Shown here: positions 17,194 to 25,489 of the stretch, one piece after another
Numbering within the stretch: the stretch's first letter is position 1
How the letters are laid out: each line of letters begins with the position of its first letter
Assembly: GCA_019313245.1 (NCBI GenBank)
Contig: JAFDBP010000219.1
Span: 1 to 37,480, forward strand
Direction: 5' to 3'
Length of the DNA stretch: 37,480 nucleotides
From: Deltaproteobacteria bacterium
Lineage (GTDB): Bacteria; Myxococcota_A; UBA9160; SMWR01
The notes under the pieces: generated by a model
What the model saw: only the letters and a program-made list of their open reading frames with translations
Database searches by the model: none
Told to the model about the DNA's origin: nothing
Made by a program: the position numbers and the translations under genes

Positions 17194-18207
17194 TTGAGCT
17201 GGGCGACCTGGTTGGGCATGCTGCTCTGCCTCAGCCAATCCGCGATGTTCTCTGGGCTGAATCTGGGAATGCTGGGGCCGAGTCGGCTTCGGCTCCAGGT
17301 CGCGGCGAAGGGCGGAAATCGCGGAGCGCAGAAGATCCTGGCGCTGCGCGAAGACTTTCATCTACTCCTGACGACCATCCTCTGGGGCAACGTCGCGGTC
17401 AACACGCTGCTCGCCCTGCTCGCCGACTCGATCCTCGTCGGGGTCGCGGCGTTCGCGGTGTCCACGATCGGCATCACGATGTTCGGCGAGATCTTTCCCC
17501 AGGCGTACGTCTCGCGACACGCATTCGCAGTCGGGGGTGCGCTGGCGCCGGTGATCCGCTGTTACCGGATCCTTCTGTTTCCGGTCGCCTGGCCGACCGC
17601 TCGGTTGCTCGACAGACTCGTGGGAAAGGAAGGGCTCGGGCTGTTTCGAGAAGACGACCTGCGCGAGATGATCGAACTGCACATCCTCGACGACGATTCG
17701 GATGTGAGTCACGTGGAAGGCCGCGGCGCGCTCAATTTTCTCGCCCTCGATGACCGCCGCCTCGACCAGGAGGCCGAGCCATTCCACCCCGATGCGATCC
17801 TTTCCGTCTCGTTCTCGGATGACCGCGTGCAGTTTCCCGAATTCGAAGCGAAAGACTCCGACCCGTTCCTACGCGCGCTGGATCGATCCGGGAGCAAGTG
17901 GGTCGTTTTGACCGACCAGCGGGATTGCCCTCGACTCGTGCTCAATGTGAACCGATTCCTGCGCGCCGTACTGATGGGTTCGCCGCCCGTCGATCCCGCC
18001 GATTTCTGTCACGAGCCGCTCGTGATTTCCGACCCGGCGACGAAGCTCGAAACGGTGCTGAGCAATATCCGGCTGCGCTCACGCGAGACGAGCCGCAATC
18101 TCCTGCATCCCAATCTCGTTCTGCTCTGGAACGATCGCGACAAACGAGTGCTGACGGGTGTGGACTTGCTCGAGTACCTGTTGCGCGGCATCGCAAACGA
18201 AGGCTGA
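17194..18207 (+). CDS. CNNM/CorC-like DUF21 membrane protein
   Basis: A 337-residue protein with an N-terminal DUF21 membrane domain (roughly residues 1-145, three to four helices) and a soluble C-terminal part containing a degenerate CBS-like region. S-G-L-N-L-G-M-L near residue 20, L-W-G-N-V-A-V-N-T near 70 and F-G-E-I-F-P-Q-A near 100 are the landmarks of the CNNM family, and they resemble the eukaryotic CNNM form as much as bacterial CorC. Family members are linked to magnesium export or homeostasis. Start is TTG at 17194, with GGGAGGAG 5 bases upstream. No C-terminal CorC_HlyC domain is evident. The convergent gene is MgtE, a magnesium channel, which supports a magnesium role. Confidence 0.82.
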   Translation: MSWATWLGMLLCLSQSAMFSGLNLGMLGPSRLRLQVAAKGGNRGAQKILALREDFHLLLTTILWGNVAVNTLLALLADSILVGVAAFAVSTIGITMFGEIFPQAYVSRHAFAVGGALAPVIRCYRILLFPVAWPTARLLDRLVGKEGLGLFREDDLREMIELHILDDDSDVSHVEGRGALNFLALDDRRLDQEAEPFHPDAILSVSFSDDRVQFPEFEAKDSDPFLRALDRSGSKWVVLTDQRDCPRLVLNVNRFLRAVLMGSPPVDPADFCHEPLVISDPATKLETVLSNIRLRSRETSRNLLHPNLVLLWNDRDKRVLTGVDLLEYLLRGIANEG

Positions 18208-18339
18208 GTGCCGAAGCAACGCGGCGTTCCGCCCGCCACCCTTTGCGGGTCAGCGAAGACCTTTCTTCCATCGCTGAAGGCGCACGGTTCCGCCGCGCAG
18301 AGAACCGCCGTCTGCGCGACGTCCGTACCGCTTCTGCGG

Positions 18340-19647
18340 CTACAGCGCGCTCGCGAGAAGTGTCGCGATGCCGAGGAAGCTGAAGAACCCGACCACATCG
18401 GTGACGGTGGTGAGAACGATCGAGGACGACTGCGCCGGGTCCTGGCGGAGCGCCGTCAGGATCATCGGAATCGCAGCGCCCGAAAGGCCCGCGAGCGTCA
18501 TCGAGAGCACCATCGAGATGCCGATCACGCAGGCGAGCCCGACCGATTGGCTCCAGAGGTACACGGCCACCGAGGTCGTCAGGGCGACCGCGACGCCGTT
18601 TCCCGCGCCCGCCACGACTTCCTTGCTGACCACGCGAAGCCAATGACGCGTTCGCACCTCGCGCAGCGCGAGTCCGCGCATCGTGACCGCGAGCGCCTGG
18701 GCCCCGGTATTGCCCGACTGACCCGCGACGACGGGAAGCAGCACGGCGAGCGCGGTCACGCGCGCGATCGTGTCCTCGAACAGCCCGACCACGGCCGCCG
18801 CGAGGAATGCGGTCAGCAGGTTGATCTGGAGCCACGGCAGGCGCTTGCGGATCGCGAATAGCGGCGTCGACAACGCTCGCTCCTGCTCGCTCGCACCGAC
18901 CATCGTCACGGCGCTCGCCGTGGCCTCCGCCTGGGCGGCCTGGATGATCTCGCGCTGGCGCAGCACGCCGAGCAGTCGACCGTCCAGGTCCACCACGGGC
19001 AGGCTCGCCACCCGGTGGCTCTCGAAGGTCTGGACGACTTCGTCGCGCGATGCGACGGACGCGACACTCACTGGCGCGGCGCTCACGAGTCCATCGAGGC
19101 GTGTCGATGGCTCGGCCAGGGCGATCTTCTCGAGCGGAATGCTCCCCGTGAGCACGCCATCTGCGTTTACGGTGAAGACGTCCTGAATCCGCCGATCGCG
19201 AAAAGTCCGCAGACGTCGCAACACGTCGCGAACCGTCGCGTCGGGTCGGAACGACGTCGCTCGCGGGTCCATCAATCCGCCCGCCGTGTCGGCCGCGTAG
19301 TGCGCAATGTCGCGGAGCTCGGCCGCGAGGTCGTCGTCGAGCCGAGCGAAACAGCGCTCTCTCTCGTCGGGGTCGAGCCGGGCCAACAGCGAAGCCGCTC
19401 GGTTCGGGTTGAGCGCCGCGACCGAGCGCCGCATGACGTCCTCGGGAAGTGCGGCGAGAATCCGCGCGGCTCGGTCCGGCGTGAGCCGCCGGATGACCCC
19501 CATGACCGCGTCGCCGCCGTGGCGGGCCAGCAGCTCGGCCGACTCCGCGTCCGCGCTGGACTCGACCAATCGAACCGCCTCGTCGGGATACTCCTCGAGC
19601 ATGACCTGGGCGAGCGCCTGTTCTGCCTGTCCGGACCTTCGCGCCAT
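18340..19647 (-). CDS. mgtE: Magnesium transporter MgtE
   Basis: A 435-residue magnesium channel. Residues ~1-125 are the helical MgtE_N superhelix (repeats such as L-T-P-D-R-A-A-R-I-L-A-A-L-P), then G-G-L-M-D-P leads into a pair of CBS domains (~135-250), a plug helix, and a membrane domain of five helices from ~280. The pore signature V-A-G-Q-S-G-N-T-G-A-Q is intact, and the Asp-containing A-L-R-Q-D-P-A-Q lies in the last part. In known MgtE, magnesium bound between MgtE_N and CBS closes the pore. It is the last gene of the minus-strand run; its ATG is one base after the stop of the soluble MgtE_N-CBS gene, so the two are translationally coupled. Confidence 0.93.
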   Translation of the reverse strand: MARRSGQAEQALAQVMLEEYPDEAVRLVESSADAESAELLARHGGDAVMGVIRRLTPDRAARILAALPEDVMRRSVAALNPNRAASLLARLDPDERERCFARLDDDLAAELRDIAHYAADTAGGLMDPRATSFRPDATVRDVLRRLRTFRDRRIQDVFTVNADGVLTGSIPLEKIALAEPSTRLDGLVSAAPVSVASVASRDEVVQTFESHRVASLPVVDLDGRLLGVLRQREIIQAAQAEATASAVTMVGASEQERALSTPLFAIRKRLPWLQINLLTAFLAAAVVGLFEDTIARVTALAVLLPVVAGQSGNTGAQALAVTMRGLALREVRTRHWLRVVSKEVVAGAGNGVAVALTTSVAVYLWSQSVGLACVIGISMVLSMTLAGLSGAAIPMILTALRQDPAQSSSIVLTTVTDVVGFFSFLGIATLLASAL

Positions 19648-19648
19648 C

Positions 19649-20479
19649 TCAGCCCCCCCCGCTCCTCGGTGGGCCGAAACTCGTGAGCGCGTCGAGAAGA
19701 CCTCCCGCCCCCGCGGAGAAGAGCTGGCCGAGGGACTCGCGGACGTCGCCGTCCTCGGTCCGACCGCGCTGCATCTCTTCCTCGAGCGCGCGCAGCGTTC
19801 GATAGCGCACGGCGCCGAGGTAGCCGCCCCCCTCGTCCACGACGGGCAGCGAGTGAACCTCCTTCCAACCCGGGTGCGTCACGATGACCGATCGGTCTGC
19901 ATGCGCGTCTAGCCGCAGAGGATCGCGGACCATCAGATCCGCCAGGCGGGACTGGGGCTTCGCGAGCAGCAGCTCTCGTAGGTTCACGGCTCCCGCGAGT
20001 CGCTGCTCGCTGTCGACCACGTAGACGTTGTATCGCGCGCTTTCCGGTGTCTTGCGAATCTGTTGCAGGGCTTCCCGCGCCGTAAGGTCGCTCGGCAGTG
20101 CGAGAACGTTCGGATCCATCAGCGACCCCGCGGTGTTTTCGCGAAAATGCAGCAGTGCGCGCAGCGCGCGAGACGAACGAGGGCCGAGTTTCTCGAGGGC
20201 GGCTTCCGCGCACTCCGCCGGCAGGCGCCGGGTCAGGCGCGAGGCGACGTCGAGCGGCAGCGCTTCGAGTACACTCGCGAGTTTCGCTGCGTCGAAGCTC
20301 TCGAGAACCGCGGCCGAAAACTGCGGCGGCATCCGCCGAAGTACGGGAGCCGCGGTACTCGCCGGTGCCTTGGCGAGTACGTGCGCCGCCTGCTCGACTC
20401 CGAGCCGCGAGAGCACACCCGCAGCGCGCTCCGGATGTTCGCGCACCAGTTCCTCGGCAAGGCTTCGCTCCAGACTCAT
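19649..20479 (-). CDS. Soluble MgtE_N-CBS protein without a membrane domain
   Basis: A 276-residue cytosolic protein made only of the regulatory half of MgtE: helical repeats at residues ~5-115 (for example R-M-P-P-Q-F-S-A-A-V-L), a G-S-L-M-D-P linker, and two CBS domains up to ~235, then a short Gly-rich tail. There is no hydrophobic helix. It resembles the N-terminal half of the MgtE encoded next and directly precedes it with a 1-base gap. A heteromeric gate or a separate nucleotide/magnesium sensor for MgtE is a reasonable inference. The start ATG at 20479 follows a GGAGG-like site and lies 40 bases after the MscS stop. A frameshift remnant of a second full MgtE is unlikely because the reading frame ends cleanly at the next start. 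Confidence 0.82.
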   Translation of the reverse strand: MSLERSLAEELVREHPERAAGVLSRLGVEQAAHVLAKAPASTAAPVLRRMPPQFSAAVLESFDAAKLASVLEALPLDVASRLTRRLPAECAEAALEKLGPRSSRALRALLHFRENTAGSLMDPNVLALPSDLTAREALQQIRKTPESARYNVYVVDSEQRLAGAVNLRELLLAKPQSRLADLMVRDPLRLDAHADRSVIVTHPGWKEVHSLPVVDEGGGYLGAVRYRTLRALEEEMQRGRTEDGDVRESLGQLFSAGAGGLLDALTSFGPPRSGGG

Positions 20480-20519
20480 GGGAACTCCCCTCCTCGCGGA
20501 CCGCCGCGCATAGCAGTAA

Positions 20520-21356
20520 TCACCGTATGACGACGAGATCGAGGAGCCTGGCGTTGGGTATGCTCCACGACTTCTCTTCGTTACGAAGCACCGTCTCGGT
20601 CGGCCCGATGCGCTCGACCATCCCGCGCTCGCCCTCGATTTCGACGTAGCAATCTCGCGGAAGGCTCTGTCTCAGAAAGTGCCCCGCGAGAATGTGCGTG
20701 ACGATCGGCCGAGCACCGAGCGCGAACGCGAGGCCCGCGGAAAGCGCCGCCGCGGCGAGCACCGCGGTGAGAGGCGCGATCAGGACATTGGTGCCGATGC
20801 CGAGCTGCTCGATCGCCACCACGAACACGAGTCCCGAAACCGCGATCTGGATCGCGACTCCGAGTCGGGGAGCGGTCGGAAATCCCGCCGCGGCTGCGGC
20901 CGAACTCGCCACCTTGCCCGCGAATCGCGCGAGCAGCAGACCGAGCAACACGATGAGTGCCGCACCGATCAGATTCGGGATGAACGCGATGAGTCGGTCG
21001 ATCGTCGAAGTGACGGCCGTGAGGCCCAGCGTCTCGACGCCCGAGAGCACGAACGTGAGCATCAGCAGCCAGAAGACCAGGCGCGCGACGATCTCAGACA
21101 GCGTCATCGTGACGCCGGCGCGTTCGAGAACATCGCTGATCTTCATCCGCGTCGCCGCGCGATCCAACCCGAACGTGCGCAGCGCCCTGCCGGTCGCAGC
21201 CCCCAGTGACCGGGACAGCAGCCAACCGATGATGAGAATGAGCACCGCGCCCAGGAGACTCGGAAGGAAGCCTGCAATCTTCGTTCCGAGTTCGGTTACC
21301 GCTTCGACGAAAACCGCGCGCCACTCGGCAATGTCGGGAAATTGCTCCACTGGCAT
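20520..21356 (-). CDS. Mechanosensitive ion channel, MscS-related (TM-helix repeat type)
   Basis: A 278-residue inner-membrane protein with about five hydrophobic helices; the paired helices resemble the conserved TM_helix repeats of small MscS-related channels (CmpX type): I-I-G-W-L-L-S-R-S-L-G-A-A-T near residue 43 and its copy L-L-G-L-L-L-A-R-F-A-G-K-V near 137. The end (G-E-R-G-M-V-E-R-I-G-P-T-E-T, I-P-N-A-R-L) is the MscS beta domain that follows the pore helix. ATG at 21356 lies only 2 bases after AGGAGG, so the in-frame GTG at 21350 (spacing 8) may be the real start. The AGGAGG overlaps the ATP-grasp stop, linking the channel to the ligase genes. It probably senses tension or releases osmolytes; a link to the ligase product is inference. 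Confidence 0.8.
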   Translation of the reverse strand: MPVEQFPDIAEWRAVFVEAVTELGTKIAGFLPSLLGAVLILIIGWLLSRSLGAATGRALRTFGLDRAATRMKISDVLERAGVTMTLSEIVARLVFWLLMLTFVLSGVETLGLTAVTSTIDRLIAFIPNLIGAALIVLLGLLLARFAGKVASSAAAAAGFPTAPRLGVAIQIAVSGLVFVVAIEQLGIGTNVLIAPLTAVLAAAALSAGLAFALGARPIVTHILAGHFLRQSLPRDCYVEIEGERGMVERIGPTETVLRNEEKSWSIPNARLLDLVVIR

Positions 21357-21362
21357 GGCCTC

Positions 21363-22346
21363 CTATTCAAGCATCCTTCGCTCCAGCGCGCTGACGACCG
21401 CTTCACTGAAATCCACCTTCTCGAAGAGCTGTGCACTTCCCAGGCCGCCAGGGCTGAAGACGTTGATCTCCATGAGCTTCTCCCCGGCGATGTCGAGACC
21501 GGCCAGAAACATTCCATCCTCGGCGAGTTTCGGCCCGACGGTCTCGGCCAACCGCAACATGGTCTCGTCGACTTCCGCCCTTCGCAAACGGCCGCCCGCG
21601 TGGAGGTTGCTCCGAAGATCGTCGCCGGTCCGGATGCGGCGGAACGCCGCGAGATGACCCTCGTACTCCAGCGGCCGGCCTTCGAGCATGAACAGCCGCG
21701 TGTCTCCGTCTGCGGCTGCGGGAAGATACTCCTGCGCCACCACGTAGCCATCGCGCGACACGGCGCGGATGATCTCTGCGACGTTGGCGCGATCCTTCGG
21801 TCGCACGATGAAGACGCCTCGGCCCCCGTAACCCTGCAGGGGCTTGACCACGATCGTTCCCTGCTCGTCGGCGAATTCGCGAATTCGGTCGCGGTTGCGA
21901 GTGATGAGCGTGCGCGGCCTTACCGCCTGGGGGAACTCCTCGAGGTAGAGCTTGTTCATCGCGTTCGCGAGACCGTTCGGATCGTTGAGGACGACGACTC
22001 CACGGTTGGCGAGTATGCGGCCGAAGTGGAGCGGCGCGTGCTGGGCCCACGGCGTCTGCACGGCCGGGTTGCTTCGCAGCAGGACCAGGTCGAGTGCGTC
22101 CGCCTCGATCCAGCCAGACTTGGCCTGGCTGCGCAGCGCGGTCAGATAGGACTCTGCGGAGTCGTAGCTCGCGGGAGGCGCCGCCCGAGCATGAGCGAAT
22201 ACCCGACCGTCGGATTCGAGCGCGAAGCTACCCGCCGTCATCACCCAGACCTGATGGCCGCGTCGCAGCGCACTGACGGCGAGGCGGTAGGTCGTCTGCC
22301 CGCTCTCCTCCGTCCCGACGACGTTCACCGCGATGCCCAGCTTCAT
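21363..22346 (-). CDS. Glutathione synthetase-like ATP-grasp ligase, second copy
   Basis: A 327-residue ATP-grasp enzyme of the GshB-like group, cytosolic. It begins with a Rossmann-like N-domain (M-K-L-G-I-A-V-N), has N-D-P-N-G-L-A-N-A-M-N-K-L around 120-133, the glycine-rich ATP loop V-K-P-L-Q-G-Y-G-G-R-G-V-F, and the metal/ligand end L-M-E-I-N-V-F-S-P-G-G near 290. These match glutathione synthetase, but N-domain differences mean glutathione itself should not be assumed. It is clearly paralogous to the ATP-grasp encoded 138 bases upstream. The stop codon overlaps the ribosome-binding site of the MscS gene. Two ligases in series could build a tripeptide-like product or act as a heteromer. 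Confidence 0.87.
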   Translation of the reverse strand: MKLGIAVNVVGTEESGQTTYRLAVSALRRGHQVWVMTAGSFALESDGRVFAHARAAPPASYDSAESYLTALRSQAKSGWIEADALDLVLLRSNPAVQTPWAQHAPLHFGRILANRGVVVLNDPNGLANAMNKLYLEEFPQAVRPRTLITRNRDRIREFADEQGTIVVKPLQGYGGRGVFIVRPKDRANVAEIIRAVSRDGYVVAQEYLPAAADGDTRLFMLEGRPLEYEGHLAAFRRIRTGDDLRSNLHAGGRLRRAEVDETMLRLAETVGPKLAEDGMFLAGLDIAGEKLMEINVFSPGGLGSAQLFEKVDFSEAVVSALERRMLE

Positions 22347-22390
22347 CGCACACCTACTGCCCGTCGCGACGCGCGCGTGTAGAACGGCGC

Positions 22391-22404
22391 CAGATATGTA
22401 TCTG
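22391..22404. promoter_or_regulatory. Palindrome between the two ATP-grasp genes
   Basis: CAGATA-TG-TATCTG is a perfect inverted repeat with 6-base arms in the only sizeable gap (138 bases) of the minus-strand run, 45 bases before the second ATP-grasp start. The AT-rich centre stands out from its GC-rich surroundings and could be an operator or part of an internal promoter. No clear -35/-10 pair was found. Confidence 0.35.
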
Positions 22405-22484
22405 CGGTCCGGATCTTCAGTTCAGACGCCACTCATTCCGCTGACCTACCTGCGCACGGCGTTCGGGCAATCGGCCGACCGTGG

Positions 22485-23531
22485 CTACAGGGTCGCCATC
22501 TCCAGGTTGTCGAAGTTGCGGCGGTAGTACGACATGTAGTCGACCTTGCGCTCCAGCGCTTCGATCACCGCGTTCGCGAAGTTCACCTTCTCGAACCGCT
22601 GTGCGCTGCCCAGTCCGCCCGGGCTGAACACGTTGATTTCCATCAGCTTGTCGCCGACGATGTCGAGCCCGACGAGGAACATGCCGTCCTGGACGACCTT
22701 CGGGCGCACGATCTCCGCGATCCGCAGGTGCTGATCCGTGATGGTCGCCTCCCTGAGTTTGCCCCCGGCGTGAATGTTGCTGCGCATGTCGTCCCCCGTG
22801 CGCACGCGCCGGAACGCCGCGTACTTGCCGCGGTGGCGCAGCGGCTGACCATTCATCAGAAACAGGCGAGTGTCGCCCTCCTGTGCGGCGGGCAGGTACT
22901 CCTGCGCGATGACGTAGCCATCGCGGCTGACCGCGTCGACCATCTGGTTGAGATTCGATCCGTCGCCTTCGCGAACCAGGAAGACCCCCTGGCCTCCCGA
23001 TCCCTGCAGGGGCTTGAGCACGATGTTTCCGCCCTGCTCCTTCCAGAAGTCGCGGATCTCGTCGCGGTCGCGCGTGATCACCGTCCGCGGTCGGACCTCT
23101 TCCGGGTAGAGCTGGAAGTACATCTTGTTCATCGCCTTCGAGAGGCCGTTCGGGTCGTTCAGCACGATGAGCCCGCGCCGCATCGCGACGCGTCCGAAGA
23201 TGATGCCCGTCCCCTGGGCCCATGAGCGGTGGGCCAGGTCGGCCGACGGATCACTGCGCAACAGCAGGACGTCGAGTTCATCGACGCTGATGCGTTCGAG
23301 CTTCGCGCGGCGGCCCTTCAGATCGGCGATGTACGCATCCGAGGACTTGTATTGCGACTTCGGCGCGGACGTGGCGCGTGCCCGGATGGATTCGTCTTCA
23401 TCGTAGGCGAAGTCCCCGGCGCCGATCACCCAGGCTTCGTGGCCCCGATTGATAGCGGCCATCGCCAGACGCGTCGTCGTGTAGCCTGTTTCCTCGGTCT
23501 TGACGTCGTTGACCACGAATCCAATTCTCAT
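22485..23531 (-). CDS. Glutathione synthetase-like ATP-grasp ligase, first copy
   Basis: A 348-residue cytosolic ATP-grasp ligase, first of the tandem pair. N-terminal M-R-I-G-F-V-V-N-D, then N-D-P-N-G-L-S-K-A-M-N-K-M, ATP loop L-K-P-L-Q-G-S-G-G-Q-G-V-F, R-T-G-D-D-M-R-S-N shared with its sister, and the metal-binding end L-M-E-I-N-V-F-S-P-G-G. It has an extra ~20 C-terminal residues (Y-M-S-Y-Y-R-R-N-F) absent from the second copy. ATG at 23531 overlaps the stop of the QEGLA gene as ATGA, so it is translated in series with it. A longer open frame upstream is a shadow. In other genomes a single ligase of this type accompanies the QEGLA zincin and an N-formylglutamate amidohydrolase; two here is a local duplication. 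Confidence 0.88.
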   Translation of the reverse strand: MRIGFVVNDVKTEETGYTTTRLAMAAINRGHEAWVIGAGDFAYDEDESIRARATSAPKSQYKSSDAYIADLKGRRAKLERISVDELDVLLLRSDPSADLAHRSWAQGTGIIFGRVAMRRGLIVLNDPNGLSKAMNKMYFQLYPEEVRPRTVITRDRDEIRDFWKEQGGNIVLKPLQGSGGQGVFLVREGDGSNLNQMVDAVSRDGYVIAQEYLPAAQEGDTRLFLMNGQPLRHRGKYAAFRRVRTGDDMRSNIHAGGKLREATITDQHLRIAEIVRPKVVQDGMFLVGLDIVGDKLMEINVFSPGGLGSAQRFEKVNFANAVIEALERKVDYMSYYRRNFDNLEMATL

Positions 23532-25489
23532 CGTCGCCCCCCCTTCACGAGATTGAGCACGGAGACCCCTCTTCGTATCTCCTCCAGTCGATCGATCGCC
23601 GCCGGGTCGTCCAGATAGCGCGGCTTCAGCGGCGGAGCAGTCAGGACGTTGCGCCACTGCAGCTCCTCGACGATCGGCACGTGTTCTGCGCCGAGCTTTC
23701 CCACCAATAGCGGATCCAGTTTGCCGCCTTCGCGCAGGTACGCGAGCAGGTCGACAAGCCCCCGGAGATACACCGCGTCTTTCGTCAATCCACCTCCCCG
23801 GAACACGCGCATCGCGACCGTGAATGCGGTTCGCTGCGCAAAGTCGTGCGCGCGATCGAGTTCGCGAAAGACCTCGACGAAGTTCGCGCCCTCCACCATG
23901 CGGTGAACCGCGAGCACGCGCGCGGCCAACAGCCGAAGTCGCGGCCGGCTGAACCCACCCACGAGAAATTCGGAGAGTACCGCGATGCCCTCCTGGAGTT
24001 CATCGTAGCCGGGAAGCCCCACGTACAATTGGCGGAATGGCTGGGCGCGCCCATTGATGTAGGTCACCACGTGGGTGCCGACCTCGTGCGCGATGAGCGC
24101 CTCTACGCGAGACCGGGGAACCTTGAGCTGCGCTCCGACGAGAAGATTTCCGCGCGAGACCATCAGGCCGGAGAAATCCTTGCGAACCTCGACTCGGGAG
24201 CGGACTTTCGGGTAGAGCGCGCGGTAGTGCTCGATCTCCTTCTCGGCGCTGGCCGCGAAGGCCTTCGCGTCGATCGCGCCGCGCGGCGACTCGTCTCGGC
24301 TTCGCGGCGGCACGCGGTTGAGAATTTCGTACGCGAGATTCAGCAGCGATTCATCGACGCCGCCGTAGAGCTGGAGACTGCCGTAGAGAAACTGCGGCGT
24401 ACCGCGGTCGTGCAGCAAGGTCAGCTTCCGGTCGAGTTCGACCTGCTGATCCAGGAACAGCTGGTAGAGCGTGGGGTCCTCGATCTTCTCGATCGGGATC
24501 TGGAAGAGCTTCCGCTTCGAGAGCGAGGGTTCGAAGCGCAGCGGGCGGGACGAGAAATCCGGCGCCGCGTCGAATCGCTTCCTGCGGAACTCGCTCCAGG
24601 CCGAGTCGGGATTCGTCGGCGTGACCTGAAGCAGGAAGTCGAAGCCGTTGCTGACCTCCGCGAGCTTTCGATCCACCTCCCAGACCGCCTTGACCACGCT
24701 GTGACGGCCGAGCGCCTGGTAGTGCGGCGGGCGGTGCGAGGTCTGACGCCGGGTAAACTCGAACACCGCCCGCTTGAGCGCGCGCGCGATCCCATTGTGG
24801 AGTGCCCGGCGGACCAGCGGGTAGCTCGTGCCCGTCTCTTCGTCTCGAAAGGCCGGCTCGATCTCGATTCCGATCACGCGCACGTTTAGCGCCGCGGCCA
24901 GATCGCTCGGGATCAGCTGCTGCAATCCGGGCGGCCGCACGCGCACCGCGCTGCTCACCTCCACGCCCGCGAAGGTTCCCTTGATCTTGACTTCGCTCAG
25001 CGCTCGATCGAGCGCATCGACTGTGGAGGTCATCCGACCGCGCTTGGGACGCACGATCCGAAAGCCGGGCTTCCAGGAGGCTCCCGCAGCTTCCGCTTCG
25101 GCCTCGGGAGCCGACCACATCTCGATCACGAGAAAGGCGCCGAAGCTCGCCGACATCACCTCCGCGATGCCCGCGACCAACCGCGACAAACCCTCTCGTG
25201 CGCTTCGCTCGCCAGAAGCGAGCAGATAGCAGGCCTCACCGACGGCGAGCCGCTCCGTGCCCTCGTCCTCTCGATCCGCGGGCCGGCGATAGACGACGAG
25301 GAAGGGCAGCGGGCGGTCGATGTGCAGACGTCCCCAGGGCGGAACCTTTCGGCGCACCGGCTTGCCCTCTTTCAGGCGCTGGCAAGCGCTCGCTACGAAA
25401 CTCTCCGAAATCAGCTCGACCGGCTTCTTCTTGACCACGATCGTCTCCGGAGCGCGCGCGATTGCGGGCTCGATCGCTCCCGCGCTCAA
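23528..25489 (-). CDS. QEGLA-motif zincin-like protein (DUF1704, MATCAP-related)
   Basis: A protein of about 653 residues of the DUF1704 family, annotated elsewhere as flavohemoglobin expression-modulating QEGLA motif protein. The zinc motif H-E-V-G-T-H is at residues 468-473, and the name-giving Q-E-G-I-A (here Ile for Leu) at 499-503 supplies the next Glu. The N-terminal ~230 residues form a separate domain. The eukaryotic members of this family are tubulin tyrosine carboxypeptidases (MATCAP), so a carboxypeptidase acting on a peptide end is a good guess for bacteria too. No signal or membrane segment. The start is uncertain: TTG at 25489 overlaps the amidohydrolase stop as TTGA; a GTG about 50 bases later is an alternative. 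Its stop overlaps the ATP-grasp start. Confidence 0.85.
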   Translation of the reverse strand: MSAGAIEPAIARAPETIVVKKKPVELISESFVASACQRLKEGKPVRRKVPPWGRLHIDRPLPFLVVYRRPADREDEGTERLAVGEACYLLASGERSAREGLSRLVAGIAEVMSASFGAFLVIEMWSAPEAEAEAAGASWKPGFRIVRPKRGRMTSTVDALDRALSEVKIKGTFAGVEVSSAVRVRPPGLQQLIPSDLAAALNVRVIGIEIEPAFRDEETGTSYPLVRRALHNGIARALKRAVFEFTRRQTSHRPPHYQALGRHSVVKAVWEVDRKLAEVSNGFDFLLQVTPTNPDSAWSEFRRKRFDAAPDFSSRPLRFEPSLSKRKLFQIPIEKIEDPTLYQLFLDQQVELDRKLTLLHDRGTPQFLYGSLQLYGGVDESLLNLAYEILNRVPPRSRDESPRGAIDAKAFAASAEKEIEHYRALYPKVRSRVEVRKDFSGLMVSRGNLLVGAQLKVPRSRVEALIAHEVGTHVVTYINGRAQPFRQLYVGLPGYDELQEGIAVLSEFLVGGFSRPRLRLLAARVLAVHRMVEGANFVEVFRELDRAHDFAQRTAFTVAMRVFRGGGLTKDAVYLRGLVDLLAYLREGGKLDPLLVGKLGAEHVPIVEELQWRNVLTAPPLKPRYLDDPAAIDRLEEIRRGVSVLNLVKGGRR

